DNA of 64,000 nucleotides from Aphrocallistes beatrix (taxonomy: Eukaryota > Porifera > Hexactinellida > Sceptrulophora > Aphrocallistidae), in NCBI GenBank assembly GCA_963281255.1, contig OY725488.1, positions 11,443,524-11,507,523 on the forward strand, given 5' to 3'. Under the pieces are notes generated by a model. The model saw only the letters and a list, made by a program, of their open reading frames with translations, had not been told where the DNA came from and searched no databases. Each line of letters begins with the position of its first letter. Position 1 is the first letter of the stretch. Positions 21,184-33,689 of this stretch are shown piece after piece. The translations under genes were made by a program, and so were the position numbers.

Positions 21184-24100
21184 CGAATCTATCCATGTCA
21201 CTTGATGGTCAAGAGTGCTTGAGTTGTCCTTGTAACCTATCCTCCTTCACTTCACACTTCCTAGATCGTACACATTACACAATGACCGCTGGATTGTGTG
21301 ATATGACATAAATGTACATTTCTATCTTCGTGTCTATTCATTTTCTCACTGACATGAATAGAGAGTCTCCGTTGCAGACAAACTCTCTCTCATGGAGATT
21401 TGAGACCAGAGGATTTCTCACAGGAGTGGACATAGGACGCGTTTAGTCCTGGAGTCAGGACCGACAGTTCAAGTTGAGACGGAAGGAGCGGTGAGGAAAT
21501 ATTCGACTGACCGTTAAGCCTAATACTCCAGAGCTGTTAGCCAATAGAATCCTAGAGATCTGTTTATTAGTTATATTATTTAGATCTTATTTGATGTTGG
21601 ACCTCTACTTGATCACGAGTGTAGTTTTTATTGAATGTTTGTTCAAAATTACATTATTTGTATTTTTGATGGTTTTACAGTGTCAAATATCTCTCAAAAA
21701 TTTGGTGCAATTGTTCCTCATTAGCACAAATAGGTTCTGATCGCTGTGTGTGGCATAATGGAGCTATACTTTTGCATTATTAATTATGTGTAGGCAGGTA
21801 CTAAATCCTTTAAAGATATTACGTAGAACGATAGAAGATATCTCGATGCTGGTACAACGGGAAAACAAATCCCTTTTGTAGACAATTTAGAGCACAAGAG
21901 TAATGTTATGTCTAGTCAGCAGTTTTGATTGCATTGGATATTGCTTTCTTGAGATAAACGTAAGAGTTCGTTTGCAAATTTGTCTTTAGATGAAATAATT
22001 TAGATGAAATAAATGAATTTGGAATAAGACCACTAATCGAATTTCTGTCTTTAGGAAAATGTTTAGGAAAATGGAATTGATGTGTTGTGTTCTCCGAGTT
22101 TTGCGATGGATTTTTAAAGTAGTCGCCGACCCTTCGATCCGCCCAAGGCCGTAGAGAGGGGAGCAGCTTACCCCAAGGTTGGATGGATAAAATCAAGGTT
22201 GGATGGATAAAGAATATTTATTTAGCAAATTATTAAATAATTGTGAGAGGAGAGTGTTTTCGGAGGTGATTTGTATTTCTAGGAACTCAAAATTAGTGAA
22301 TCTGTCCAAATTGTGAGACAAATTGTTTTTATCTTTGCCCCTGGACCCCACTGGGGTTTACAGCCATACCCAGCTGGTGGATATAACCCCCCACCACAAA
22401 AATTCCTAGCTACGCCCATGGATCCGTCCGTTCTCCCTTGTTCAGGGGACAAGAAGTGCCATCGTGATGTTCAATAGTTTTATTTCTCAGGGAAATTCTT
22501 CCAAACATATGTAACGTTTCCATCTCTTCAAGAAATTCTTGCATACTAGGACATGACTCTTTCTTAGCTCAATCTTAACTCTCTTCTCTTAGTTATGTTA
22601 TACCTGCCAACTGTCCAGTTTTTTTCCCGCTTTGTATTTCTGTATAATACTTTTCTATTGCTCCCGCCATGTCCCATGAATTTAGCAACGCTGCATTCCG
22701 CTTTTATCATGGTTCAAGTTGGCCTGTATATTATGTCCATGTGACAAGGGTAACATTCGGTAAATAAACACAATTTGAAGTCTATTGATTCTACGCTAGC
22801 TCTTGACTGGACAATCCTCGCCTCAGCGGGAGAGATTTGGACCGCACTCTCTCTCCTGACGCGACGCAGTCCGTCGTCCGGCAGAAGAGAGCTCACACTC
22901 ACAGACTCAGTCCGCCATTCCTTCCTGCTCCTCAGCTCCTGCAGCCTCTCTCCGCACTCAGACAGACAGCGGAGATCCGTTGAAGAACTACGTCAAGCGG
23001 TGCTGGGACGGAGGAAGGCAGGAGTGTATCTCAGAGGATGAGCAGGTAACTTCTAGTTTGTTTGTTGAGTGGCAACCAACATCCAATGTCTATGCATGGA
23101 ACTCAGATGGAATGAACTTTTACCTGAGTTCTGTGCATAGACATTGGCTGTTGTGCCGGTGAATGGATGGCTCTGCTATTCCAATAGTGTTGTCATGTCG
23201 TGTACAAGTGTATACATGCAAACCGTCTTATTTTTTGCGGGAGGTCCTATCTTTTTCACTCTTCTACAGGCTTATCAACTCTCACAATCTCTTAGTGTCT
23301 CACGATTTTCGCTGTTATGTGATACCATTCAGTCGCGGATCATGTCGATTTGAGTCCAATGCATTTGTGTCCTTGACTCTTAAATGGCGCTAGATTTTTG
23401 CTAACTCATTTCCGGTTAACTCATTTTGGGCGGGAAAGCCTTGGAAGTATGGGGTCTTTGCGATAAATAGAAATGACCCTAGGTAATTTAAGGTTTTTAA
23501 AGGCTTTCGCTTGTTTTGAAAATGTATGTACAATGCATGTCATTCTTAAGCTAATTGAGACATAGCGTGACTACGTTACACTAATGCCTGTTCACTTGTG
23601 TTGAACTTTTAGCCATGGATGTATTCCAGTCATTGATTGTCTTATACATTAAAACTCATTGAATTGTTTGTTTGAATTGATTAACAACTGGGAGGTGCAA
23701 CATGACATTTGAAAATATTCTGTATTCTAGTGTGCATGCGCATTGAAATTGGTCGAGTTTGTATGCACATATCATCGCTTGTGTTTGTTATTGTGTTTTT
23801 GAATGGCGGAGATTTCGTCCTCTAACCACTATTAGTTACCGGACAACGAGTAACGGAACTTTCGTTCCTGGAATTTTAGTGACGCAGAATTTTTGTCCAC
23901 TGAAATGCCCTTTTTTCAAACATCCCCACTCCAAAAGCCCCAACTTCCGTTCCTTATACATTAGTACATTAGTTTATTTTCGTATCCAATGAAGCGAAAT
24001 TCCGCTACACATTGTCCGGTAACTAGAGTTTAGGACAAACTGTCTTGCCACGAAATGTCCATGAGAAATCGATAAATACTTGGAAATAATTCGTAAATCG

Positions 24101-24795
24101 ATACTGCAGTGTACTTTGTTAATTAATTATTAAGGAACCAACAGATGATTGTATTTTCATTCTGGATAAAATTCATAATTTAGATTTTGGAAGAATTGCC
24201 AGGTTGTGGCGCTTCTAACTTTGAAAATAAAGGAATATAACACGCCACCAAATCTAATTGGAATTCTTGCCATAGAAGTTGAGTCAGCCTCTGAGTCAGG
24301 AAAATGATTCCTTGATTGATGAGTATTTTGGTTAGACTAGAATAAGTGAAAATTTGAAGAACATAATTGAAGATGAATGAGTTCAAGAAATACAAATTAA
24401 CTCCGATAACACTCCTTTCTCACCAATTATTTTATAATTTACTGAAGAAATATTTAGACTTTATCCAGGCAGGGAGGAGTGGGTGCATATGCTCCCACTC
24501 CTCCCCCCTCCTGACCCCCTCCGTACGCCCTTCTAACTAATTGCACTAATTTACAAAATATTCTGTAAATAAAACCGCGAATAAGAATTATTCGGGAGAG
24601 CCGAGACTTGTTCCAAAATATTTTCTGCGAATAGTCAGAACTGCGAACGAGAATTCTGCATACGGCGATGGCTGCCTGTAGTTATGTTATATGCATTTTA
24701 ATTGAGACTAGAATTTCTTTAGGAATGAATTCTCTAAAGCTGTGAAGAGAATTCTTTAGCTGTATATATCGAATGCATACAACAATCTATTTGAT
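21184..24795 (+). repeat. Tandem unit copy B
   Basis: Begins at CTATCCATGTCACTTGATGG and is about 3.6 kb, the shortest complete version. It carries the exon-like island with donor GCAG/GTAACT (22775-23045), the hairpin (23083-23147), the TTACCGGACAA MITE and the R5 tail. It differs from copy A by small indels and by the missing 2.8-kb middle. Confidence 0.8.
22775..23045 (+). other. GC-rich exon-like island, copy B
   Basis: Same island as at 16370-16636, with CTCAGAGGATGAGCAG followed by GTAACT. Several small indels relative to copy A shift the upstream frame, but the last 25 codons to the donor stay open and keep the same peptide (LKNYVKRCWDGGRQEC). Either selection or recent duplication explains this; the whole copy is highly similar, so recency is the simpler reading. 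Confidence 0.35.
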
Positions 24796-24821
24796 ATTTC
24801 TCCACGAATCTATCAGTGTTA

Positions 24822-27800
24822 CATCTATCCATGTCACTTGATGGTCAAGAGTGCTTGAGTTGTCCTTGTAACCTATTCTCCTTCACTTCACACTTCCTAG
24901 ATCGTACACATTACACAATGACCGCTGGATTGTGTGATATGACATAAATGTACATTCTATCTTCGTGTCTGTTCATTTTCTCACTGACATGAATAGAGAG
25001 TCTCCGCAAGACGCGTTTAGTCCTGGAGTCAGGATCGACAGTTCAAGTTGAGACGGAAGGAGCGGTGAGGAAATATTCGACTGACCGTTAAGCCTAATAC
25101 TCCAGAGCTGTTAGCCAATAGAATCCTAGAGATCTGTTTATTAGTTATATTATTTAGATCTTATTTGATGTTAGACCTCTACTTGATCACGAGTGTAATT
25201 TGTATTGAATGTTTACATAAAAATTAGATTATTTGAATTTTGATGGTTTTACAGTATCAAATATATCTCAAAGATTTGGTACAATTGTTCCTCATTAGCA
25301 CAAATAGGTTCTGATCGCTGTGTGTGGCATAATGGAGCTATACTTTTGCATATTAATTCTGTGTATGCAGGTACTAAAGCCTTTAAAGATATTAGTTGTG
25401 CTGATTATCTGTACAAGAGATTATCTGCTAGTTTGAGTGTGCGATGCTCCTCCGTACGATTTAGAATATCACCCAATACTATAACCTAGATTATCGATTT
25501 AGGAGTTTGGGACTAGGAGCGTATTTCTGGAGGACTGTATGATACCATGCATCCGTCCCTACATCAATAAGATGGTTTAGATTTTTTCCAGTTAAGACTG
25601 ATCTACACTGAACATCAAATGAATTCTTAATGTTATGTCTAGTCAGCAGTTTTAAGATGTGTTTTTCAGTTTTGCATGGATTTTAAGTTGTCGCCATTGG
25701 CGTCGTAAATCTTTTGGCCGACACTTCTATCCGCCCAAGGGCGTAGAGAGTGGAGCAACCCCCACTGGCCAGATAAAGTCAGTTTAGATCAATCTTCAAA
25801 TGAATTCTTGAGAGAAGAGATCATGTTGTTCAAGACCTAGGAATGTTGTAATGGTTAATGAAATGTTTTAATCTCATTGATAAGGATAATTTGAGAATTA
25901 ATTAATGATAGCAGAACGATAGAAGATATCTCGATGCTATTACAACGATAAAACAAATTCCTTTTGCAGACAATTTAGTCACAAAAGTAATGTTATGTCT
26001 AATCAGCAGTTTTAAGATGTGTTTTTCAATGATTTCATTGCAGATTACTTTCTTGGGATTTATGTTAGATGAAATATTCGTAAAGAGTTCGTTTGCAAAT
26101 TTGCTTTTTAGAATTAATTTGCAAGAATTTGGAATAAGATCACTAATCGAATGCGTCTTTTTGGAAAAGGTTTAGAGTTCAATTGTGTTGTGTTCTCTGA
26201 GTTTTGCGATGGATTCTAAGTTGTCGCCATAGACGTAGTAGATCTTATGGCCGACCCTTCGATCCGCCCAAGGGCGTAGAGAGGGCAGCTGGAGGAGGCA
26301 GTTGCCCCCCTGGCTGTATAAAGTTTGAATATTTATTTAGTAATTTGTATTATATTTATTTAGTAATTGGTAATTTGTATTTCTAGGACCTCAAAATTAG
26401 TTGAATCTGTCCAAATTGTAGAACAAATTATTTTTAGCTTCCAGGCACCCGTTCTCCCTTGTTCAGGGGACAAGAAGTGCCATCGTAATGTTCAACAGTT
26501 TCATTTCCCAGGAAAATTCTTCCAAAAGCATGTGACGTTTCCATCTAGGCAATAACTTCTTGCATACTAGGACACACCAACTCTTTCTTAGCTCAATCTT
26601 AACTCTCTTCTCTTAGTTATGTTATACCTGCCAACTGTCCTGTTTTTGGCGGAACTTCCCGCTTTGTATTTCTGTATAATACTTTTCTATTGCTCCCGCC
26701 ATGTCCCGTGAAATTCAACGCTGCATCCCGCTTTTATCATGGCTCAAGTTGGCCTGTATATTATGTCCATGTGACAAGGGTAACATTCGGTAAATAAACA
26801 TAATTTGAAGTCTATTGATTCTACGCTAGCTCTTGAATGGACAATCTTCCCCTCAGTGGGAGAGAGTTGGACCGCACTCTCTCTCCTGACGACGCAGTCC
26901 GTCGTCCGGCAGAAGAGAGCTCACACTCACAGACTCAGTCCGCCATTCCTTCCTGCTCCTCCAGCTCCTGCAGCCTCTCTCCGCACTCAGACAGACAGCG
27001 GAGATCCGTTGAAGAACTGCGTCAAGCGGTGCTGGGACGGAGGAAGGCAGGAGTGTATCTCCGAGGATGAGCAGATACTTTCTAGTTTGTTACCATTACT
27101 CACTATTATCTCTGATATAGAGCTACTGTCATGATAGTATTCCACAATACCTTCTCACGATTAGTCAGAGTATAGGTTGAGAGGCCTGCTTCTGTCGAGG
27201 AAATTTCCACAATTTTCTCGTTTTTCCATTATACCCCACGTTTTTGACCCACCACGAAAACCGCCATACAAATAGTATTAAAGTGGGTTTATCCACAATG
27301 AAATACTCAAACTGTAAGAAATACTCTAATTTTCATTTCAAATTCGTAATCCACACATTTTAATTCCTCATAATTGAGAGCTTCAACTCAGTCACTAACT
27401 CCCAAGTTTAAAATCTATCTTTGGTGTTTTCCTCCGACTAAACGTTCCCAAGTTACCGATCGCATTTAGTATTATTGGGGCATGCCTAATTCCCGGGACA
27501 TGAAATACTGTTGTCATGTGTACAAATGTATACGTGCAAACCGTCTCGTTTTTTCACTCTTCACATACCTTTCAACTCTCACAATCTCTTCGTGTCTCAC
27601 GATTTTCGCTGTTACGTGATACCATTCAGTCGCGCACCAAATTCATTTGAGTCAAATGCATTTTGATCAAAGGCTTTCGCTGTCTTGAAAATGTATGTAC
27701 AATGCATGTCATTCTTAAGTTAATTGAGACTAGCGTGACCTAGGGGCGCCGAACTTTGCGAAATCTATGAGTGATTTGGTGTTCTAAGGGGGCTCGGCCA

Positions 27801-28330
27801 TAAATTTTGTTGCGTCTATGTGCCATCTTCGAATCCAGGGGAGCTCGGGCCTTCGATGCCTATGGGGTGACTACGTTACACTAAGGTCTTTTCACTGGTG
27901 TTGAATTTTTAACCATGGATGTAGTTCAAGTCATTGATTGTCTTACATTAAAACTCATGATTTGTTTGTTTGTTTGATTATTTGTTTTGTTTGTTCGAAT
28001 TGATGAATCACTGGGAGGTGCTAGAAACATGAAATTGTGAGATTTGGACATTCTAGTGCACATGTGCATTGAAATGGTCGAGTTCGTATGTGCATATCAT
28101 CGCTTGTGTTTGTTATGGTATATTTGAATGGCGGACTTTTCGTCGCATGGACATTTTGTCCTCTGAACATCAGTTACCGGACAACAGGTAACGGAACTTT
28201 CGTCCCTGGAATGCCCCTTTCGCACCGAGAGGTTTTCTCAATCAGAAGCCCTCATTTTCATCTTTTTTAAAAAACATATTCCACTCCAAAAGCCCCAACT
28301 TCCGTTCCTTACACATTAGTACCCGTTTAT
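24822..28330 (+). repeat. Tandem unit copy C (rearranged)
   Basis: Starts like copies A and B and follows them through the exon-like island (26806-27074). From there it is a mosaic. 27075-27430 matches A at 18470-18790, 27430-27480 matches A near 19130, 27510-27660 matches A near 16780-16940, and 28080-28330 matches A near 17340-17620. It includes a GGCGCCGAAC MITE copy at 27748-27870. No supported gene. Confidence 0.75.
26806..27074 (+). pseudogene. GC-rich exon-like island, copy C, splice donor lost
   Basis: Island homologous to 16370-16636, ending ...GATGAGCAG, but the next bases are ATACTT instead of GTAA. The following sequence corresponds to a point about 1.8 kb further on in copy A, so the donor disappeared at a deletion breakpoint. 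If the islands are real exons, this one can no longer splice in the same way. Confidence 0.4.
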
Positions 28331-28715
28331 TTTAGTGTCTAATGAGGCTGACTAGCCTTAATCAAGATGTCAGTCACAGTAGTCACGTGTTCATGACGAC
28401 AAATTTAGCCATACTCTTGAGTCCGTCAAATTCAGGTTCACTGTGCATATTATGTACAAGCGGGCTTCGCTTTCGCAGCGCAGCGCAGCGCAGCTGGCGA
28501 ACACTTTGTGTCCGCCAGAGTAATCATTTTTTGCGTTGTACCATATGTGAAATATATGAATATATGCATTCTTTTAATTTCAGCCCTCTATCCCCTAAAA
28601 TGACTGAGTTATAAGTCGAAAAACTGAAATTCAATGACATTTTCGTCTGAATTCTGAACTTAGTGGAGCCATAGCGAAAAGACTCCCATATGTCAAGACT
28701 CAAAACTCAGCTTTC

Positions 28716-28753
<38 letters not shown>
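28331..28753. repeat. R3 fragment plus (AT)n before mariner insertion
   Basis: Contains a GCAGCGCAGCGCAGCGCAGC run near 28475, TTTGTGTCCGCCAGAG, an R3 fragment (GTGGAGCCATAGCGAAAAGACTCCC) and a perfect (AT)n tract at 28722-28752. Related text (GGACACTTTGTGTCCGCCAGAGG) lies directly right of the mariner at 30092-30115, so the mariner sits inside this repeat environment. Confidence 0.6.
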
Positions 28754-28754
<1 letters not shown>

Positions 28755-30064
28755 TTAGGTCATTTCAAAAGTACTGATCACTCCCCACCAATTTGACATT
28801 AAGCAACCACTGATGTGTTATTTAATTATATATTCTCGAAATAGTCTCCCTTGACGCGAATACACTCCTTTAGACGGTCTACTCAGCAGTAGAATGTCTT
28901 TTTATACTCCGTCTGTGGGATCGATTTCAGGTACTTATGAATGGCGAATCCGATCTCCATTCGACTAGTGAACTTCTTGCCAGATAGATGACTTTTCAGC
29001 TTGGAAAACAACCAGAAGTCACAAGGACTTAGGTCAGGGGAATAGGGAGGGTGATTCAGTGTTTGCATCCCTATATCCTTGATGTATGCGGCGATTTGTT
29101 TAGTTTTATGGCTACTGGCATTGTCATGTAGAAGTCTTATTCCACGAGGACCAGTTCTCGGCCGACGCTCTGCCGACTTCTGCGAGTACACGAGTGCAAT
29201 AAAAGTTCCAGTAACATTATGGCCCTTCGGAACGCAAACTTGAGCCATTGGGCCGTAGGCGTCAAATGCAATTGCATACATTACCTTCTTGGCACGGAAA
29301 TCTGGACGCGTTTTTTTAGGTCGGGGTTCGCCCGGATGCAGCCAACACTTAGATTTTTCCTTGGATTTAGGTTGTGAATAGTAAATCCAAGTTTCATCTA
29401 TTGTTACTATCTCATAGAGTCGTCTTGCATAAAATTTTTCGTAATGTAGAAGACTTTCACAACATTCTACCCTCTGTTTCATCTGGGCCTCTGACAGCCA
29501 ATACGGCACCCTCCGAGCGGAAACCTTCCTTACTCCGAGATCTTCCTTCAGAATGCGGTAAATACTTCCTGTTGAGATATCCGTATACCTAGAAATCTCT
29601 TCAATAGAGCAGCAAAGGTCATTTCGAAGAAATTCACCAACTAACTCAATTGAGGGTTCACAGGTGGCAGATTTAGGCCTACCAGTCCGAGGCTCATCTT
29701 CAATGCTGTCTCTTCACTCTCTAAATAGTTGAGCCCATCTTCTAACCGTGGAATAAGCAAGTGCTTGATCTCCACAAACTTCCACGAGATCATTGAAGAT
29801 GTTCCTGTTCGAATCTTTTAGCAGTGAATGAAACTTGATATACGCCCTTTGCTCTTGCTCAATAATTGACGATTTTGAAGCCATAAATGTATAAGTAGCC
29901 AAAACTGACAAGATTGAAATGGTGATTATAAGAAAAATACTTAAAATTTCTTTTAGATATTAGGAGAGAATGGGTAATGCTATCTGGATTATATTAATTG
30001 GTGTATTAGATATACACGAGCTGTCAAAAATCAATAGTGATCAGTACTTTTGAAATGACCTAAG
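28754..30064. mobile_element. mariner DNA transposon, 1311 bp, TA target
   Basis: Inverted ends CTTAGGTCATTTCAAAAGTA (28754) and TACTTTTGAAATGACCTAAG (ending 30064) are perfect over about 28 bp and flanked by TA at 28752-28753 and 30065-30066. The only gene lies on the minus strand. Termini and size are those of a full-length mariner, so this insertion looks relatively young. It landed at the end of an (AT)n tract. Confidence 0.95.
28883..29911 (-). pseudogene. mariner transposase, one premature in-frame stop
   Basis: The N-terminal helix-turn-helix part (MASKSSIIEQEQRAYIKFH...RRWAQLFRE) ends in TGA at 29714-29716. The same frame then continues uninterrupted (RDSIEDEPRTGRPK...) to the end at 28883. 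Catalytic motifs are visible: IDETWIYY, LLHDNASSH and YSPDLSPCDFWLF, the D,D34D signature; RVPYWLS is the family WVPH.L motif. Length is about 342 codons, as expected for mariner. A single nonsense change is the only obvious lesion. Known role: cut-and-paste transposition at TA sites. Confidence 0.92.
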
Positions 30065-30124
30065 TACTTCGCTTGCTTGCGCTGCGCGGCTAGCGGACAC
30101 TTTGTGTCCGCCAGAGGCGCCCTT

Positions 30125-30545
30125 TGGACGCCTGTGGTCACCATTGATTAATTATATGGGAGATAATATCTCTAAATACGTCTGTCCTACTGTTATAATC
30201 GATATCACACGAAAAATCACCAAATTTGTCAATTATAAAAATATTGATGCGTAATGATGACGTCATAACAGAGTGATGCGTCATCTTTTTTATGATAGTT
30301 GCATCTTGTGTGAGATATATTAATATACACATTTTATTAAAATTTCAGCCTTCTACCACCTAAAATGGCTGAGTTATCGTCGAAAAACTGAAATTTCTAA
30401 TTATTAAAAGGTGTCAATGACGTCATAATTCGATGATGAGTTGACATTTTCGTCTGAGGTCAGAACTTAGTGTAGCCATAGCCAAAAGACTCCCATATGC
30501 CAAAAATCAGCTTTCTACGCCTGGCAGTTTCTTCAATCAATTCGT
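30125..30545. repeat. Dispersed repeat R3 copy
   Basis: Near-complete match to 2385-2800 (CATTGATTAATTATATGGG, GATGACGTCATAACAGAGTG, AGCCATAGCCAAAAGACTCC). It is followed by a TATATA-rich microsatellite (30546-30570). Confidence 0.7.
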
Positions 30546-30570
30546 TATATATATATGTACATATATATAT

Positions 30571-32604
30571 ATCCTCCCACTTTCTGAATTCCCACAAGAG
30601 TTCCCTCATAGTCCTCCTTCTGTTTTATTTAATGACTACATAAGCCCAAAACTCGCGCATAAGGTTCAACGAATTTTAGGATTTGGACCTGATTTTCAAA
30701 TTGCCAACACTCAATCAGACGATATCTCTACCACCTCATATCATTTCGCGCTAAACTTAGAAACTCACACCTCACCCCTCACTTTTTTCCCTATACCCAA
30801 ATGGAATCGTGATTTACAACAAGAATACCGATACCTTATTCAACAAACACGCAAGGAAAACTTCTCTATCATCTCTGTGGACAAAGGTCACGGTCTAGTC
30901 ATTTTACATAATACTGAATCAGAACAGATCTCTAAATTATGGCTAGAACAAAATGCTATACGTGTCCCGGCTTATAGGTACCATGATGCAATTAAGAACC
31001 TACGACGCTTCCTCGCGGAGGAAAACCCTAATATACAGACCCTACAAGACAATCGCGCCTACATTTTATTTCAAGCTTAAAGTTCACAAAAATGCCATGA
31101 AGGTAAAAGAAGTCTTTTCGCCGAATTTATTTCTAATCCAAAATACGATCTCAGAACTTACCAAAATGTGTCGACCCACGCCAATCATAAACCCTCACTT
31201 ACCACCCTCGTATCTCAACACTTACGCCCTCTCATTACCCCAGTGATAGCTAATGCTCCTTTTTATGTGATGACGTACATGAAGTTATAGCTACACTATC
31301 TCACCCACCCATCAATCTCCATACTATTTACACATATGATATTAAAGAATTCTACACCTCTGTACCTCATGACCTCATCCTAGAGGCATTCGATCACTAT
31401 AATCCATCTAATTTCTATTATCCCATATTGCAAGCTTTGCTCCCTCTAAATTTTGTCACGAATGGCTCCAAGTTTTACACACTTGGCACAACTGCTATCC
31501 CAATGTGCCTGCCGCTAGCTCCAGAGTTAGCACGAATGACAACGGCCAACCTTCTTCTCAACTATCACCCACCCCCCAATAACACGCTGACCATTTATTT
31601 TGACATTTGGCTTCAACTTACCCACTACCCCTCGACTTGCTAGCTCCGTACCGATTAGAACGAGGACCGGAAAACGCTACTCAAGATGTCATTTATGACC
31701 AATCCAATAACTCCTTTTTGCAAATGGCTCAATCACACAAAGAACCATGCCCTCTTCATGTGGCTAGTAACCATCTCTCAAATAATATGCTCACATCCAC
31801 TTGGAAGGCAGCTGCTCTAAGATCTTCCCTGATCGCACACATCGCTTTAACTAACCATTACTCGAGATATATGCCACAATACATGCGAGCAGGACATCAC
31901 CTATCTGACTTAGCATACGCAATTGCTGACTTAGTGTACTACCCCGAATACGCCCACAAAACCGCAAACCACTGGCATACATTATAATTATGCCCAAACC
32001 AGACCGACTAAGAAACAGTTGGCTCCTATCATAAAGCAAGATTTCCACCTTGTTCCCATTTTGCCCGCACCGCCACTGATCTCAATACTTCAATTCTCTT
32101 GCCCCCAGTTTAAACTGGAACACGGAACTACAATATGTACTGATCGCTGCAAGATATGCCTCTCATACGAACAAAGGTTTACGACACTCACCCCGATCCC
32201 CTTCGAACCCTGCGCTCAACTTAGACGCGTCTATATACTGCACCACCCATATATTAATAACCATCTGTATGTTGGACAAACTGGTGCCACACGACGCGTC
32301 CTAAAACAACCTCGATCCGCACATCGCATTTGGCACCATTTGCGCTGGTGCCCTGACTTGCTGTGGCAAGTATGGAAATTTTTTCCACCCTCCTACCAAC
32401 CCCATTCAAGATTGGAGACTACTCAGGAACCCCAGGCAGCAAAGATCTTACAACGCGAACACCCAGAGTATACCATCCATATCGATCCTCTAACAGATTC
32501 TATGACGCTTTGAACACTCATGTGGCTCCCATACCCTCTACACGCGAGAGGACGATGACCCTTAGGACTTCCCGCTTCGCGGAAGATTATCGTATCTATA
32601 TTTA
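30571..32604 (+). mobile_element. Penelope-like retroelement copy A (RT plus GIY-YIG-like domain), frame-broken
   Basis: Successive plus-strand frames read as one Penelope-type polyprotein. A first segment open from about 30571 to 31077 contains SVDKGHGLVILH. A segment from about 31060 has YFKLKVHKNAMK. RT motif A is TYDIKEFYTSVPHDLI near 31330, motif B-like AIPMCLPLAPELAR near 31495, and the catalytic D-D motif near 31598 is split by a one-base loss. NATQDVIYD follows, and a last ORF (32019-32513) has VYILHHPYINNHLYVGQTGA, a GIY-YIG endonuclease-like signature. Penelope elements reverse-transcribe RNA at a nicked target. This copy is inactive as read. A related truncated copy is at 48850-49945. 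Confidence 0.8.
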
Positions 32605-32648
32605 GAGACTACTCATTACTTATTTATGATAACCCGCGCTTGGCGAGG

Positions 32649-33081
32649 TGTTTTGCAGGGATTCCAGAACTGGCAAAAAAAAAGTTGTACGGATTTTTTT
32701 TTGCCCACCGTTTACTTGCTACTTTATTTTTTTCTCCATTCTAGATTTAGTTTTACTCACTCACTACTTTTTTTTTACTTGCTACTTATTTTTTGACCGG
32801 CATTTAGTTGGCGTGAGGGGAAGAAATTATTGATCGTGTAGTATAAAATCGAAACAAGGGCGCATCGAGCGATTTGCAGAAATATTTGAGCATTTCAGAA
32901 TCAGAATTTTCTTAATTTAACCATGTCCATTTCATCCGGGTGTCCGGGAAATTTACTTGCTACTTTTTTTTGCTCGCCATCCAGAATATTTACTTATTAC
33001 TACCTTTTATTTTCCTCCAAAAACTAAAAAGGTAGTAAGTAGCAAGTAAAAAAAAAGTAGCTAATAAATCCCTACAAAACA
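32649..33081. mobile_element. Foldback/MITE-like element with T-rich arms
   Basis: GTGTTTTGCAGGGATT at the left end matches the inverse of the right end (AAATCCCTACAAAACAC). Inside, TTACTTGCTACTTT occurs several times on the left and its inverse AAGTAGCAAGTAAAAAAAAA near 33035. No ORF. Boundaries are approximate, and I see no clear target duplication. Confidence 0.55.
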
Positions 33082-33085
33082 CTGT

Positions 33086-33165
33086 TTTGTAGCGTCATTT
33101 CCTGTTTAAGCCATTTTGGGAGGGGAAGCCGTACAAGTTTGGGTCTGACTATAAATAGAAAAAAT
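33086..33165 (+). repeat. Short repeat shared with tandem unit
   Basis: TCATTTCCTGTTTAAGCCAT...GGGAGGGGAAGCC...GGGTCTGACTATAAATAGAAA is the same text, diverged, as 16998-17065 and 23406-23475 (TCATTTCCGGTTAACTCATT...GATAAATAGAAA). Part of the tandem unit therefore belongs to an older dispersed family. Confidence 0.6.
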
Positions 33166-33340
33166 CACTTAGCCAACGTATACTAACCCATTTATTCTTG
33201 TATTGAAAAGCCTACTAAGGTGAAAGCATTATTTTCTGTTGTGCTCTACAATTATCAACGACTATTGTGATTTGTTCCAAATGTATCCATATATACACGT
33301 ATATATATTACATTAATCTAGTTTTAATAGTAAGAATATA

Positions 33341-33470
33341 CAGTGGAACCTGTATATAACGGCCACCCAAGGGACTGGACAAAATTGGCCGTATACACAA
33401 GTGACCGTGATATACAGATCATTGTATTAATTCCCAAAGGTATCAATATTGTGTAATAAATATCAAGTTT
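33341..33470. mobile_element. Tigger-like MITE end (TACAGTGGAACCTGTATATA)
   Basis: Begins TACAGTGGAACCTGTATATA then ACGGCCACCCAAGGGACTGG, a typical pogo/Tigger terminus. The inverse end is not evident nearby. A fragment with related text (CTGTCTATAACGGCCACTC) is at 43570-43680. Truncated copies. Confidence 0.55.
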
Positions 33471-33689
33471 TTATAAATCCATTACTTGAAGTATTTACAT
33501 GAAACTGCGCGGCTGGTCTCACATTGATTAATTATAAGGGATACAACATCTCTAAATATATCTATCTTACTTTTGAAATCGATATCACTAGAAAAATAAT
33601 CAAATTCGTCATTTTTAGTGTGCTTCCTATATTATTATATTGGATCTATGATCCAGTATAATAATATAGTCGCACAGTAGTAAAATGAG

